This document shows positions 1 through 9,418 of a stretch of DNA of 64,000 nt, piece after piece. How positions within the stretch are numbered: the first letter of the stretch is position 1; each line of letters starts with the position of its first letter. The position numbers and the translations under genes are program-made. The notes beneath the pieces are model-generated. The model ran no database searches and was not told the origin of the DNA. It saw only the letters and a program-made list of their open reading frames with translations. The DNA is from Caulobacter segnis (GTDB lineage Bacteria > Pseudomonadota > Alphaproteobacteria > Caulobacterales > Caulobacteraceae), in contig NZ_CP096040.1 in the NCBI RefSeq assembly GCF_023935105.1, positions 3,534,001 to 3,598,000 of the forward strand, in the 5' to 3' direction.

Positions 1-731
1 GCATTCTAGCCAATGACACCTACCCGGCGGATTTTCTCTACAACAACCTTGTGATCGAGACCAACATCGTAGACGCCGCCTACAAGAACGGTGTCGAAAA
101 GGTCCTATTCCTGGGGTCTTCGTGCATCTATCCAAAGTTTGCGCCGCAACCCATTCAAGAAGACGCCCTGCTGTCTGGCCCTCTGGAGCCAACGAATGAA
201 TGGTATGCGATCGCGAAAATCGCAGGGATCAAACTCGCTCAAGCCTATCGCAAACAGCACGGCTGCGACTTCATCAGCGCGATGCCGACAAATCTCTATG
301 GCCCGGGCGACAATTTCAATCTGTCCACCAGCCACGTCGTTCCAGCTCTAATGCGAAAGGCCCATGAGGCCAAGCTTAGCGGCGCCGAGGAAATCACGAT
401 CTGGGGTACGGGCACCCCGCGGCGGGAATTCCTCCACGCGGATGACTGCGCCGACGCTTGTGTGTTTCTGATGAAGACCTATTCCGGCTACGAGCATGTC
501 AATGTAGGCTCGGGTTCGGACATCACCATTCTCGAGCTCGCAAACCTAATCTGCGAGGCTGTGGGCTTCAAGGGACGGGTCATCACTGATCCCACCAAGC
601 CCGACGGTACGCCGCGGAAGCTGATGAGCGCCGACAAGCTCCGATCGATGGGCTGGGCGCCTCAGATTAGCCTATCCGATGGGATGTCGGGCACTTACGA
701 ATGGTACAAGCAGACCCAGACCCTAGGATGA
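1..731 (+). CDS. fcl: GDP-L-fucose synthase, 5' end outside window
   Basis: C-terminal part of an SDR-family GDP-L-fucose synthase, which converts GDP-4-keto-6-deoxymannose to GDP-L-fucose by NADPH-dependent epimerisation and reduction in the cytoplasm. The frame is open from base 3, so the gene begins left of the window; the GTG at 51 is an internal Val, not the start. Visible family signatures are [13 protein letters not shown], the catalytic YxxxK in [10 protein letters not shown], and NLYGPGDNF. The Rossmann N-terminus is missing. The stop overlaps the ATG of the next gene (ATGA, 728-731), so the two are probably co-transcribed. The product would supply fucose to the exopolysaccharide made by the genes that follow. 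Confidence 0.93.
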   Translation, partial: ILANDTYPADFLYNNLVIETNIVDAAYKNGVEKVLFLGSSCIYPKFAPQPIQEDALLSGPLEPTNEWYAIAKIAGIKLAQAYRKQHGCDFISAMPTNLYGPGDNFNLSTSHVVPALMRKAHEAKLSGAEEITIWGTGTPRREFLHADDCADACVFLMKTYSGYEHVNVGSGSDITILELANLICEAVGFKGRVITDPTKPDGTPRKLMSADKLRSMGWAPQISLSDGMSGTYEWYKQTQTLG

Positions 732-1981
732 CGCCTTCCCACCAAGCCGCGGGGCTAGCGACCGCCTACAAGCCTCCTCCTCAGCCGACGAGCGCGGCTG
801 TCACGGGCCTCTGGTTTGTAAGTCGATTGCTCTTCACGCTGTCACTCGTCGCTGCAGTGGTGCTGATGCTCGACCCGACCAGTCAGAACTGGGGCTTGGG
901 AAGCTCGGGTGCCGTCAAATATCTTCCGGTAATCTTGTGCGCGGGCTCGGTGGCGGTAAACCTCGTCGCGAACCCGCTGAGCATTATGGTCCTATTCAAG
1001 CCAGCCAACGCAGCCATGCTTGGCTTGGCGCTATTCATGGCTGTGGGCTCATTCGCCGCGCAGGAGAGCACCGGCAAAGACCTCATGTTTACGTACATGG
1101 GGCGCGCCATGAACATCATCCCCTTCTTCGCCGCTGCGCTTTGCATGCAGCAAGGATACAGAGAAGCTCTTGAGGCGAGATTGGGGCGGATAATATATTG
1201 GGGCGGGCTGGTAATGATCCTGCTCATTCTTCTATCCGAGCTCAAGGTCGTCTTTGGCTTTCGGGGGGCCTTCCAAAACCAGACACCTCTCGCCGTCGGG
1301 GCCGCGCTTGCCGCGATGTGGCTTCCGAAGGGGAGGCTCTTCAAAGCCGCGTGGGCGCTTTTGGCGGTCGGCGTGTTCCTGGCCATGGGGAAGTACACCA
1401 GCCTCCTATGGGCCATTGTCGTCTTCGCGGTGTTTGTTCTGGTCAATGTCGCGCCTTGGCTATTCCGGGGCGGGACGCCTTCGTCGGGGGTCAAATCGGT
1501 GCGCACGGTGCTCGCCGTGGCTGCCGTGGCGCTTGTCACCCTGCTGGGTGCTGCCCTCTTTCAAAGCAAGCGAGAGGTCGCTTCGACGGACGCGCGATGG
1601 CCGGTCTTCCAGCAGCGGATCTCTGAATTCATGGAGAGCCCAATCTACGGCTCGCACTTCGAGAGCAGTCCCCTCGTCTCGATCGGCAATCTCGTTATCC
1701 CGACCCACAACGACTATCTCGAGGTCCTCAGCGGTGGGGGCCTGGTCGCACTTGGACTTCTCTTGGTCGCGGTTACGGCAGCGATGTCACGACTTCTAAA
1801 AATGTACCGGAACGGCATCGTAAACTACGGTTACCGAACCGCCGTGGCGGGCATCTTGATAGCCTCGCTGATCAACATGATGTCCAACCCGATGCTCTTT
1901 CTTACGGCGACATCTTACATGGTTTGGGCCTCGCTCGGCATTATGGCCAATTTCAGCGAGCCCGCGCGCCAACGCCCTTAA
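728..1981 (+). CDS. O-antigen ligase/polymerase-like membrane protein
   Basis: Polytopic inner-membrane protein of 417 aa with about ten hydrophobic segments. Near residues 330-345 it has the motif [18 protein letters not shown], typical of the O-antigen ligase (WaaL/Wzy-like) superfamily, where the periplasmic His takes part in glycan transfer. In an exopolysaccharide cluster a repeat-unit polymerase (Wzy) role is more likely than lipid A ligation, but sequence alone does not decide this. I chose the ATG at 728 over an upstream in-frame ATG at 701 because it forms an ATGA overlap with the preceding stop and follows CTAGG. A GT4 glycosyltransferase starts 10 bases downstream. Confidence 0.75.
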   Translation: MTPSHQAAGLATAYKPPPQPTSAAVTGLWFVSRLLFTLSLVAAVVLMLDPTSQNWGLGSSGAVKYLPVILCAGSVAVNLVANPLSIMVLFKPANAAMLGLALFMAVGSFAAQESTGKDLMFTYMGRAMNIIPFFAAALCMQQGYREALEARLGRIIYWGGLVMILLILLSELKVVFGFRGAFQNQTPLAVGAALAAMWLPKGRLFKAAWALLAVGVFLAMGKYTSLLWAIVVFAVFVLVNVAPWLFRGGTPSSGVKSVRTVLAVAAVALVTLLGAALFQSKREVASTDARWPVFQQRISEFMESPIYGSHFESSPLVSIGNLVIPTHNDYLEVLSGGGLVALGLLLVAVTAAMSRLLKMYRNGIVNYGYRTAVAGILIASLINMMSNPMLFLTATSYMVWASLGIMANFSEPARQRP

Positions 1982-1990
1982 GGTAGAGCC

Positions 1991-3106
1991 ATGAAGATCA
2001 CACACTACACGGGCTCGCTCAGCCGATCTGCTGGCGGCCTGTACTTCTCCGTCTCGGGCCTGGCAAAGTCTCAACGCGCGCTTGGTCACGACGTGAGCGT
2101 TGTCGGGGTCGCAGATCAGTTCTTCGAGAGCGATCGCCATCAATGGGGCGACGTTCCCCTGCGCCCTACTAAACCTCTCTCCTCCTATGGCTTCAGCCTC
2201 GCGCCGATAGTCGATCTGATCACTAGGCGCCCAGACATTTTTCATATTCATGGGATCTGGAACGCCGGCCCCCTCTTCGGCTTACTCGCCGCAAGGCTCG
2301 GGTGTCGCGTCATCGTCTCTCCACGTGGCATGGTCGATGAGTGGATCTTGGCGCGTGGGTCGTCGGCCAAGAGGCTACACTCGCGGCTGTTCGAAACACC
2401 GCTCTTCCGAAAAGCCGCGATTCACGCCCTGAACGCGTCGGAAGCCGCGTCGGTTGAGACCTTCGCGCAAGGCGGACAGCACAGCCTCTTCACGATTCCC
2501 AACGGCATTGATGTCCCCACCGCGCCGCCAAGTGGCCCGCGGTCAAGGTCGGTTCTGTTCCTTGGTCGGCTTCATCCCAAAAAGCAGGTGGAAGAACTGA
2601 TCCAGGCTTGGACCAAGCTTGAAGTCACGCATGGCTACACACTCAGTATCGCGGGCTGGGGCGACGATAAGTATGTCAGCAAGCTCAATACCTTAGCGCA
2701 AGCGACATCAAACGTGCAGATGCTTGGACCGCTCTATGGTCAAGCCAAAGAGTCGGCCCTGCGTGACGCAACCTATTTTATTCTGCCGTCTTTGAGCGAA
2801 GGCTTGCCTATGGCGGTCCTCGAAGCCTTGGCCGCTGGCTGCATTCCCATCATTACAGACGAGTGCAACCTTCCGGATCTCTTCCAGAAAGGCGTCGCAG
2901 AGCGTATGCGCTCGGACTTTTCGGACTTCGCGCTACGGATGCCAACCATCCTTAGTCGGCAGGAGACCGAACTTAGCGCTTTGAGCCAAACGGCGTGGAC
3001 CGAGTCTAGGCAATACGACTGGCAGAATATTGGTCGGAAGATGGTGGAGCGATATCATGACGGCGGTGTCCAGAATTCCGACGAAGTGCGTCAATCTCCT
3101 CTCTGA
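1991..3106 (+). CDS. GT4-family glycosyltransferase
   Basis: Glycosyltransferase of 371 aa with the GT-B fold of family GT4. The N-terminal acceptor domain begins [16 protein letters not shown]. The C-terminal donor domain carries [17 protein letters not shown] near residues 185-200 and the nucleotide-sugar motif [18 protein letters not shown] near residues 270-287, containing the ExxxxxxxE pattern of retaining enzymes. It probably adds one sugar of the repeat unit on undecaprenyl pyrophosphate at the cytoplasmic face. The donor and linkage cannot be read from sequence. It sits 10 bases after the ligase-like gene and overlaps the next acetyltransferase by about 50 bases. Confidence 0.88.
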   Translation: MKITHYTGSLSRSAGGLYFSVSGLAKSQRALGHDVSVVGVADQFFESDRHQWGDVPLRPTKPLSSYGFSLAPIVDLITRRPDIFHIHGIWNAGPLFGLLAARLGCRVIVSPRGMVDEWILARGSSAKRLHSRLFETPLFRKAAIHALNASEAASVETFAQGGQHSLFTIPNGIDVPTAPPSGPRSRSVLFLGRLHPKKQVEELIQAWTKLEVTHGYTLSIAGWGDDKYVSKLNTLAQATSNVQMLGPLYGQAKESALRDATYFILPSLSEGLPMAVLEALAAGCIPIITDECNLPDLFQKGVAERMRSDFSDFALRMPTILSRQETELSALSQTAWTESRQYDWQNIGRKMVERYHDGGVQNSDEVRQSPL

Positions 3107-3617
3107 AGCCTTTCGCTCGGTCTTCAATCGGTACGTTTTTCTGCCCTGGGTGAAGTTTGGGCGCTCGGTTCGCTTCCTTGGCCCGATCCAATGCTTTGGC
3201 GTGCGAGGCGAGATCAGCGTGGGCGCAAGAACGGTTCTGGGGCGGGACATTTCGCTGTCGGTGACCGAAGGTGGCACCATCCAAATTGGCGAAGATTGCT
3301 CAGTCAATTTCGGCACGATCATCTCTGCGCGCCAGTCGGTCAAGATCGGCGACCGCGTGCGTGTTGGAGAACTCTGCGGGATTCGAGACAGCGATCACAG
3401 GATCGACGCTCAAGAAAGCGTAGTAGGAAGCGGCTACAAGGTTGCGCCCGTCACTATTGGGGACGATGCCTGGATCGGCCGGTGTGCCACGATTATGCCC
3501 GGTGTGACGATAGGTAAGGGCGCGATCATCGGGGCCGGCAGCCTCGTCAATAGAGACGTTCCAGATTTCAATATTGTGGCAGGCACGCCAGCCAAGCTTA
3601 TCAGAGTGCGACAGTGA
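3057..3617 (+). CDS. Hexapeptide-repeat acetyltransferase (WbbJ-like)
   Basis: Acyltransferase of the left-handed beta-helix family (186 aa from the chosen start). It has imperfect hexapeptide repeats such as IQIGEDCSV and [10 protein letters not shown]. The C-terminal part carries [26 protein letters not shown] and AGTPAKLIR, all typical of sugar O-acetyltransferases that use acetyl-CoA. It likely acetylates a sugar of the exopolysaccharide repeat. The reading frame is open from 3030, but the ATG at 3057 has GGTGGAG at good spacing, so I chose it. The stop overlaps the GTG of the flippase-like gene (GTGA), indicating translational coupling. Confidence 0.85.
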   Translation: MTAVSRIPTKCVNLLSEAFRSVFNRYVFLPWVKFGRSVRFLGPIQCFGVRGEISVGARTVLGRDISLSVTEGGTIQIGEDCSVNFGTIISARQSVKIGDRVRVGELCGIRDSDHRIDAQESVVGSGYKVAPVTIGDDAWIGRCATIMPGVTIGKGAIIGAGSLVNRDVPDFNIVAGTPAKLIRVRQ

Positions 3618-4792
3618 GAATACGGGATCTAATTCAAACTGTCGCCGCCGCCGCTTTTTCCCAAGGCGTGCTTTTCCTTCTACAGACCTACCTCGTCTTC
3701 ACGCACAGATTCTCCGAGGTCATCTCACTCGGAAAATATAGCGGTCTGTTCAGCCTGATATTCTTTCTTTGCGACGGGAACAGCGGTCTCGTTTTTGGCG
3801 TCGTGCGACGTAACCATGGCGTTGAGGCGGCGCACGCTGGCTTCATGATATACCGCATGCTGTCCTTCTCGGCGGCGGTCGTGGCCATGTTTGTCTATGC
3901 GTTCGTGTCGCCGCACGATGCGACATGGATCGTCCCGACCATTTTGCTTAGCCTCGCGCTCCGCGCGCCTTGGATCGATGGATATCTAGACGCCTCGGGC
4001 CGGCTCGCTCTGGCGGTCGTGCTTTCGAATTTTTGGACTCTCTGTGTTTGCATCGCCGCGATCGCCCTGCAGCGGGTCGACGCCATGGTGGTGGGCGTTG
4101 GCGCCGTGGCTGGTTCGGCCGTCATGGCATTGGCGAGGCTCGCAATTCGAGGCAGAGGCGCCGGCAGCTGGCAGCCATTCAGCTTCTCGAAGCCGGCGAT
4201 GGCCGCCAGCGGCGAGATCTTCCGCTTCATGGGCCTCTATGGTTATGGCCAGATCTACGGAAGGCTGACCGTCTTCGCCATGGGAGCATTTTTCGCCGGC
4301 CCGGCTGCGGCGCTGGCGCTCCATGGAAAGCAGGTCTTCAACATCAGCGGACTCGTTGTGAGCTACATCCGCCGCTTGGAAGTGAGCTCCACGCCCCCCC
4401 CCTCGAGTGAAAAATGGAATGTCCGCGAAATGTTGTTCAGCGGAATCAGTCAGCTCCTGACCGCAGCCGGCGGCGCCGTTGTGGTGTTCATCGCCGGCGC
4501 AACCTCCCACATGCTACTGTTCGCGCTGTTGATCGCCCTGTGGCAAACCTTCGAGAAGATCTCCGGGAACTGCGTTTACGCCTTCCAGCTGATGAACAAA
4601 CATGCGCTTGGATATGGCTCACTGATCTTCGTGTCGTGCATGGGAGCTATCGGCATATTTACCGGTCGCCTCTTTCATAATGTGAACATTTATCTTTTGG
4701 CGGAAACCGCAGCTTTTTGTATCATTCTGTGTTTTTGGGCGGCGACATATATGTCGTACCGGCGCCAAGAACCCGCGCTGGCTGAGGGCTAA
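3614..4792 (+). CDS. Polysaccharide flippase-like membrane protein (Wzx-like)
   Basis: Integral membrane protein of 392 aa with about ten to twelve hydrophobic segments, starting at a GTG coupled to the preceding gene. Its size, hydropathy and place among glycosyltransferases fit a Wzx-type flippase (MOP superfamily) moving the lipid-linked repeat unit across the inner membrane. No short catalytic motif is diagnostic for this family, so the call rests on topology and context. The stop TAA shares its last base with the ATG of the wcaF-like gene (TAATG). A run of C bases near 4395 (cccccccc) lies inside the gene and would be a place to check for sequencing error, but the frame is intact. Confidence 0.65.
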   Translation: MRIRDLIQTVAAAAFSQGVLFLLQTYLVFTHRFSEVISLGKYSGLFSLIFFLCDGNSGLVFGVVRRNHGVEAAHAGFMIYRMLSFSAAVVAMFVYAFVSPHDATWIVPTILLSLALRAPWIDGYLDASGRLALAVVLSNFWTLCVCIAAIALQRVDAMVVGVGAVAGSAVMALARLAIRGRGAGSWQPFSFSKPAMAASGEIFRFMGLYGYGQIYGRLTVFAMGAFFAGPAAALALHGKQVFNISGLVVSYIRRLEVSSTPPPSSEKWNVREMLFSGISQLLTAAGGAVVVFIAGATSHMLLFALLIALWQTFEKISGNCVYAFQLMNKHALGYGSLIFVSCMGAIGIFTGRLFHNVNIYLLAETAAFCIILCFWAATYMSYRRQEPALAEG

Positions 4793-5376
4793 TGTCGACC
4801 GCACTTAATGCACGAAACACCAGCTCGATCACAGGCGGCCCTAGCTTCACGCTCAAGAACCGCCTTCTTCGCCTCGCCTGGCGAATAGTGTGGACCGTCC
4901 TATGTTCGTGGACCCCGCCTGTACTGCGCGATTGGCGGTCCATGGTCTTGAAGGCATTTGGGGCTCAAATCGGCGATCGTTCCGATGTGAGGGGCAGCGT
5001 GAAGGTGTGGTATCCGCCGCACCTAATCCTACGAGACCGCAGCATTCTGGCGGACGGCGTAGATTGCTACAACATGGCTCCGATCTACATTGGCAGCGAT
5101 ACAATCGTCTCCCAGCGCGCCTATCTTTGCGCGGGTACGCATGACTTCGAAGATCCCCATTTTCAACTCATCGCCCGCCCCATTGAGATTGGCGACAATG
5201 TTTGGGTGGCGGCTGAAGCGTTTGTCGGGCCAGGCGTCAAAATTCAAGAAGGTGTCGTGCTGGGAGCCCGCGCCGTAGCATGCTCCAACCTTGATCCATG
5301 GCTCATCTACGCTGGTAATCCGGCCAAGGCCCTACGCCCTAGATCAACCACCGGACGCCGCGGAAAGGAGGGATAG
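4792..5376 (+). CDS. wcaF: WcaF-like colanic acid acetyltransferase
   Basis: Left-handed beta-helix acetyltransferase of 194 aa resembling WcaF, the colanic acid O-acetyltransferase. An N-terminal helical part with TPPVLRDWRSMVLKAFGA leads into hexapeptide repeats. The acetyl-CoA/active-site segment reads QRAYLCAGTHDFEDPHF, and the C-terminal coil contains IGDNVWVAAEAFVGPGVKI and YAGNPAKALRPR. The start shares one base with the preceding stop. A family 2 glycosyltransferase follows after 2 bases. This is the second acetyltransferase of the cluster, so two sites on the polymer are probably acetylated. Confidence 0.87.
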   Translation: MSTALNARNTSSITGGPSFTLKNRLLRLAWRIVWTVLCSWTPPVLRDWRSMVLKAFGAQIGDRSDVRGSVKVWYPPHLILRDRSILADGVDCYNMAPIYIGSDTIVSQRAYLCAGTHDFEDPHFQLIARPIEIGDNVWVAAEAFVGPGVKIQEGVVLGARAVACSNLDPWLIYAGNPAKALRPRSTTGRRGKEG

Positions 5377-5378
5377 CC

Positions 5379-6170
5379 ATGTCCACGCCGATGGTCTCAA
5401 TCATCACCGTCACCTACAATAATCTCGAAGGCATAAAGAGGACGCTGGAGAGCATACAGTCTCAAACGGTCCGTGATTTCGAATGGGTCGTGATCGACGG
5501 CGCGTCGTCCGACGGAACGCAAACCTATCTTGCCGAGGTCGAGGCTCCGGGTTTTCGCTGGATCTCCGAAAAGGACGGCGGCATTTACAATGCGATGAAC
5601 AAAGGGATCGCTATCGCATTGGGCAAGTATGCGATCTTCATGAACGCTGGCGATCAGTTCGCATCAGAACAGGTCATCGCCGATTTCAGAGAAGCCGTGG
5701 GTGCGGATCGTCCCGCCCTGGTCTACGGCGACGCCATGGAGCAAGGCAAATCCGGTAGCTTCTACAAGCCCGCTCGCCACCCGTCCCGGAATGCTTATGT
5801 GATGTTCACGCACCATCAAGCTATATTCTATGAAATGAGCATTCTTAAAGCCAAGGGATATGATGAGACTTATCGTTTTGGTAGCGACTGGGCTCTGACG
5901 ACCCGGGTGTTAAAAGATCACCCAGGCAACTACCTCAAGATTGATAAACCGATTTGCGTTTTCGAGCGCGGTGGCGTCTCACAGAGAGATGATCATCGCA
6001 AGCAAATCAATCACGAGCATTGGCGTATATATCGAGAACTCGGGAAGCTATCGCTACCGACGGCTGCATTTTACTGGCTCTTGAAAACACAGACCAACAA
6101 CGTACGACGGGCTCTGCCGGGCCTCTACGATTCAATCCGATACAAGAAACAACTTTCTTCTCATGATTAG
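5379..6170 (+). CDS. GT2-family glycosyltransferase (WcaE/WcaA-like)
   Basis: Family 2 glycosyltransferase of 263 aa with the GT-A fold. The N-terminus reads MVSIITVTYNNLEGIKRTL, then VVIDGASSDGT binds the nucleotide, SEKDGGIYNAMNKGI follows, and FMNAGDQF takes the place of the DxD metal-binding loop. This order is characteristic of WcaE-like enzymes of colanic acid-type clusters. It should act at the cytoplasmic face of the inner membrane; donor and acceptor are unknown. The gene lies 2 bases after wcaF and overlaps the next glycosyltransferase by 8 bases, so it belongs to the same operon. Confidence 0.88.
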   Translation: MSTPMVSIITVTYNNLEGIKRTLESIQSQTVRDFEWVVIDGASSDGTQTYLAEVEAPGFRWISEKDGGIYNAMNKGIAIALGKYAIFMNAGDQFASEQVIADFREAVGADRPALVYGDAMEQGKSGSFYKPARHPSRNAYVMFTHHQAIFYEMSILKAKGYDETYRFGSDWALTTRVLKDHPGNYLKIDKPICVFERGGVSQRDDHRKQINHEHWRIYRELGKLSLPTAAFYWLLKTQTNNVRRALPGLYDSIRYKKQLSSHD

Positions 6171-7089
6171 TTCGCCCCAGTCCCTTTCGGTTCTCATTCT
6201 GACTCACAATGAGGCCAACCATATTGAACGCGCTATCAAGTCGGTGCGGGAAATAGCGCGCGACATCTTTATCGTCGACTCCGGCTCAACAGACGGCACT
6301 GTGGAAATCGCCATCTCCAACGGAGCTCATGTTTTACGAAATCCTTGGACGAATTATGCCCAACAGTTCCAGTGGGGGCTCGACAATGCCCCCATCACAA
6401 CTGACTGGGTGATGCGATTGGATGCAGATGAGATTATCGAGGATGATCTTCGCGCCGAGCTAGCCGACGCCCTTCAGGCCGCCTCACCGGCGGTCACCGG
6501 GATCAACCTAAAGCGGAAGCACGTCTTTATGGGCCGGTGGATCAAGCACGGCGGCCGTTACCCGCTCGTGCTGCTGCGCGTCTGGCGGACGGGCATCGGC
6601 CGCATCGAACAACGATGGATGGACGAGCATATGCTGCTCAGCGAGGGGCGGACCATCACCCTCAACGGTGGTTTTTCAGATCACAACCTCAATGACCTGA
6701 CGTTCTTCACCGACAAGCACAACAAGTACGCGACCCGAGAGGCCGTCGATATCATCAATCAGCGACGCAAACTCTTTGCGAGGGATGAGTCTCTGGGAGA
6801 GGCGTCTGTCCAAGCGACAAGAAAACGCGCCACCAAAGAGAAGTTCTATAACAACTTGCCCTTCGCGATGGGCCCGCTCTTCTACTTTCTATATCGTTAT
6901 ATTATTCAAAGGGGTTTCTTGGACGGCATTGAGGGGGCGATCTATCACGGCCTGCAAGGATTTTGGTACCGCTTTCTGGTGGACGCCAAGGTCTTGGAGC
7001 TGGAGAGAGATCTCAAGGGCGTTGTCGATCCGAAGCTTCAGGTCCGCAGACTAGCGGAGCTGACAGGATTGAAGCTCCCTGCGGCGTGA
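6163..7089 (+). CDS. GT2-family glycosyltransferase (WaaE/KdtX-like)
   Basis: Second family 2 glycosyltransferase of 308 aa. The N-terminal motif SVLILTHNEANHIERAI, FIVDSGSTDGT and the metal-binding WVMRLDADEII match the WaaE/KdtX-type subgroup. It contains a hydrophobic stretch near residue 225-245 (FAMGPLFYFLYRYIIQRG) that may associate with the membrane. It overlaps its upstream neighbour by 8 bases and is the last rightward gene of this operon. A leftward glycosyltransferase gene ends only 2 bases beyond its stop, so the operons converge with no room for a long terminator. Confidence 0.87.
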   Translation: MISSPQSLSVLILTHNEANHIERAIKSVREIARDIFIVDSGSTDGTVEIAISNGAHVLRNPWTNYAQQFQWGLDNAPITTDWVMRLDADEIIEDDLRAELADALQAASPAVTGINLKRKHVFMGRWIKHGGRYPLVLLRVWRTGIGRIEQRWMDEHMLLSEGRTITLNGGFSDHNLNDLTFFTDKHNKYATREAVDIINQRRKLFARDESLGEASVQATRKRATKEKFYNNLPFAMGPLFYFLYRYIIQRGFLDGIEGAIYHGLQGFWYRFLVDAKVLELERDLKGVVDPKLQVRRLAELTGLKLPAA

Positions 7090-7091
7090 CC

Positions 7092-8447
7092 CTAACCCGC
7101 GCAATTATCGAGCCCATGGATGACCCCGACAAACTTCTCGTAGATCGCGCTCTTCTGCCACGCGGCTTCGGCTCTATGCCGCGCGCCTGCGCCGAGTTCC
7201 CGCCGAAGCGGTGCGTCTGTCGCTAGCCGATCTAGAGCGACGGCCATGGCCTTGGCGGTGGGCTCAACAGCGATCCCAGCGCCCTGCACCTCCTGCTCCA
7301 GACTCGATCCGGGCATGGCCATGGCGATGACCGGACGGCCTGATGCCAGCATGCCGGTGAGCTTTGACGGAAGGACCAAGTCGGCTGCCTCCGGTCGTTG
7401 GGGAAGTAGATGGACATCCGCAGTGCCCAGAAGCTCACCAAGCCTCTCTAGAGGCTGAAGTGGGAGGAAGCGGACATTGGATAGATCGGAGCATGCGGCC
7501 TCCAAACTGGCGCGCGCGGGTCCCTCTCCGCAGAAAATGAAGGTGACAGCCGCTCGCCGTCCTTCATGAATTTGACGCGCGACGTCGGCAAGCATCTCGA
7601 TGCCCTGCTTCGCGGCCATGTTGCCTGAATAGAGGGCCACAATGTCGTGTGCGTCTATCGCCAGTTCCGACCGGTAACTGGTGTTTGTGGACGGCAAGGT
7701 CGGGATACTCTCGACGTCGACCCAGTTCCTCAGCTCGACAATCGCGTCGCCCCCTACCCCCTTGGCATGAAGCAATCTCGCCATTGCCGGCGAGATAGTC
7801 GACACCCGATCGAACGCGCGAAAGGTTAGTCGTTCAGCGAAGAGCGCGAGCCTTCTTGCAATTCGGCTTTTAAGCAAGCCAAGTTCGAAGGCCGCATCGA
7901 CCTCGAAATCCTGAATGTGCAACCAACTGCGTGCACCGGCGATCTTGGCCGCAATCAGAGCGGCAAACGACGATGTCAGAGTCGGTGCGACGGTAAAGAC
8001 CAGATCGGGCTTGAACTTGAAGGCCGCGCTCAGGGCGGCAGGCACCGTCGCCGCTCCAAAGGAAGCAAGATGCAAAATGCGCGTTAGGCCTGACACCTTT
8101 TTGGGAACGAAGAGAGGGACTCGCCTGACCAAGACTCCATTCAAGATTTCGGTTCGCCACGACGCGCCCGAGTACCCCTCCAGGATCTTCCATTGCGGGT
8201 AGTATGGCGGAGCGCAAATCACCTCAACGCGGTACCCATCTTGCGCAAGCGCCTCGGCCAGTTCGGCCGTGTATTTCGCACACCCCACCATTTCGGGCGC
8301 GTAGTTCAGCGCCACAATCAGGACCTTTCGCCGCGCCTTGCTGCATCTCGCTGTCCGTGGCTGGCTTGCGCCTGCTTCGGGCTCGGCCGCGCTCAGTGCA
8401 GACTCATGATACAGTGCTCGCGAATCTTCCGTGGTGCTCTCAGTCAC
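7092..8447 (-). CDS. wcaI: WcaI-like GT4 glycosyltransferase
   Basis: Glycosyltransferase of about 451 aa resembling WcaI of colanic acid synthesis. After a variable N-terminal tail of about 35 residues come VLIVALNYAPEMVGCAKYT and YRVEVICAPPYYPQW, the usual WcaI opening. The donor-site region contains FIFCGEGPARASLEAAC and LLPQRPEAADLVLPSKLTG. The frame extends upstream to 8621 as a shadow of the epimerase gene. I chose the GTG at 8447 because it overlaps the epimerase stop by 8 bases and has GGAGGGG 8 bases upstream. The next gene upstream in the transcript is the UDP-glucuronate epimerase. Confidence 0.86.
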   Translation of the reverse strand: MTESTTEDSRALYHESALSAAEPEAGASQPRTARCSKARRKVLIVALNYAPEMVGCAKYTAELAEALAQDGYRVEVICAPPYYPQWKILEGYSGASWRTEILNGVLVRRVPLFVPKKVSGLTRILHLASFGAATVPAALSAAFKFKPDLVFTVAPTLTSSFAALIAAKIAGARSWLHIQDFEVDAAFELGLLKSRIARRLALFAERLTFRAFDRVSTISPAMARLLHAKGVGGDAIVELRNWVDVESIPTLPSTNTSYRSELAIDAHDIVALYSGNMAAKQGIEMLADVARQIHEGRRAAVTFIFCGEGPARASLEAACSDLSNVRFLPLQPLERLGELLGTADVHLLPQRPEAADLVLPSKLTGMLASGRPVIAMAMPGSSLEQEVQGAGIAVEPTAKAMAVALDRLATDAPLRRELGAGARHRAEAAWQKSAIYEKFVGVIHGLDNCAG

Positions 8448-9414
8448 GGGCGTAGCCCCTCCGCCAGTCGACGAACTTTGCCAAGCCATCAGCGAGCTTG
8501 ACCTTGGGCTGGTAGCCATAAAGGGCGCGCAGCTTGTCGATGTTGGCGAAGGTGGCTGGAACATCGCCGGGCTGCATCGGCAGGAAGGTCTTCTTCGCCT
8601 CGATCCCCAGCGCCGCCTCAAGCGTCGTGATCATGTCCATCAGCCCGACCGGGTCGTTGTCGCCGATGTTGTAGACCTCGTGCCCGCCGGTCTCGGGCGG
8701 GTTGTCGAGCACGCCGAGGACGCCGTCGACGATGTCGTCGATATAGGTGAAGTCGCGGGCCATCTTGCCCTCACCATAGACCTCGATCGGCTCGCCCTTC
8801 AGCATCTTCTCGGTGAAGCCGAAATAGGCCATGTCGGGCCGGCCCCAGGGGCCGTAGACGGTGAAGAACCGCAGGCCCGACTGCGGGAAGCCATAGAGCT
8901 TGGCGTAGCTCTGGCTGAGCAGCTCGCACGAACGCTTGGTGGCGGCATACAGCGACACCGGGCTCTCGGCCGGGTCGCTCTCGCGGAAGCCGTCGCCGTT
9001 CAGCGGCCGGTCGCCATAGACGCTGGACGAGGAGGCATAGACCAGGTGCTCGACGCCGGCGTGGCGGCAGGCTTCCAGCACCGACAGGTGTCCAGCCAGA
9101 TTGCTGCGCTCATAGGCGAACGGGTTCTCGATCGAGTAGCGGACACCGGCCTGGGCGGCCAAGTGCACGACCCGCTTGGCGCCCGAGGCCTTCACCAGCG
9201 CGGCCAAGGCCTCGTGCTCGGCGATGTCCAGGCGGATCATCTTGAAGCCGTCACGTCCTTGCAGCCGCGCCGCGCGGGCGTCCTTCAGGGCTGGGTCGTA
9301 GTATGCGTTGAAGACATCGACCCCAATCACGGTCTCGCCGCGATCCAGTAGGCGCTCGGCCACGTGCATGCCGATGAAGCCCGCCGCGCCCGTAACGATG
9401 ACCGGAGTGTTCAT
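8440..9414 (-). CDS. UDP-glucuronate 4-epimerase
   Basis: Extended SDR NAD-dependent epimerase of 324 aa, the type that interconverts UDP-glucuronate and UDP-galacturonate (CapI/LspL-like). It opens with the NAD-binding VTGAAGFIGMHVAERLL, has the catalytic YAATKRSCE (YxxxK) and SSSVYGDRP, and carries DFTYIDDIVDGV, conserved in the family. It lies 4 bases downstream of the UDP-glucose dehydrogenase gene, which makes its likely substrate. Codon usage is markedly more GC-rich than in the glycosyltransferases to the left. Together with ugd it supplies uronic acids for the exopolysaccharide. Confidence 0.9.
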   Translation of the reverse strand: MNTPVIVTGAAGFIGMHVAERLLDRGETVIGVDVFNAYYDPALKDARAARLQGRDGFKMIRLDIAEHEALAALVKASGAKRVVHLAAQAGVRYSIENPFAYERSNLAGHLSVLEACRHAGVEHLVYASSSSVYGDRPLNGDGFRESDPAESPVSLYAATKRSCELLSQSYAKLYGFPQSGLRFFTVYGPWGRPDMAYFGFTEKMLKGEPIEVYGEGKMARDFTYIDDIVDGVLGVLDNPPETGGHEVYNIGDNDPVGLMDMITTLEAALGIEAKKTFLPMQPGDVPATFANIDKLRALYGYQPKVKLADGLAKFVDWRRGYARD

Positions 9415-9418
9415 AATC

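Noticed and set aside
701..727. The upstream ATG at 701 as start of the O-antigen ligase-like gene
   Set aside because: It would overlap the fucose synthase gene by 31 bases with no ribosome site; the ATG at 728 gives a normal 4-base overlap.
8431..9351. A 306-codon rightward frame across the epimerase gene
   Set aside because: It mirrors the UDP-glucuronate epimerase codon positions; no domain, and the opposite strand encodes a clear NAD-dependent epimerase.
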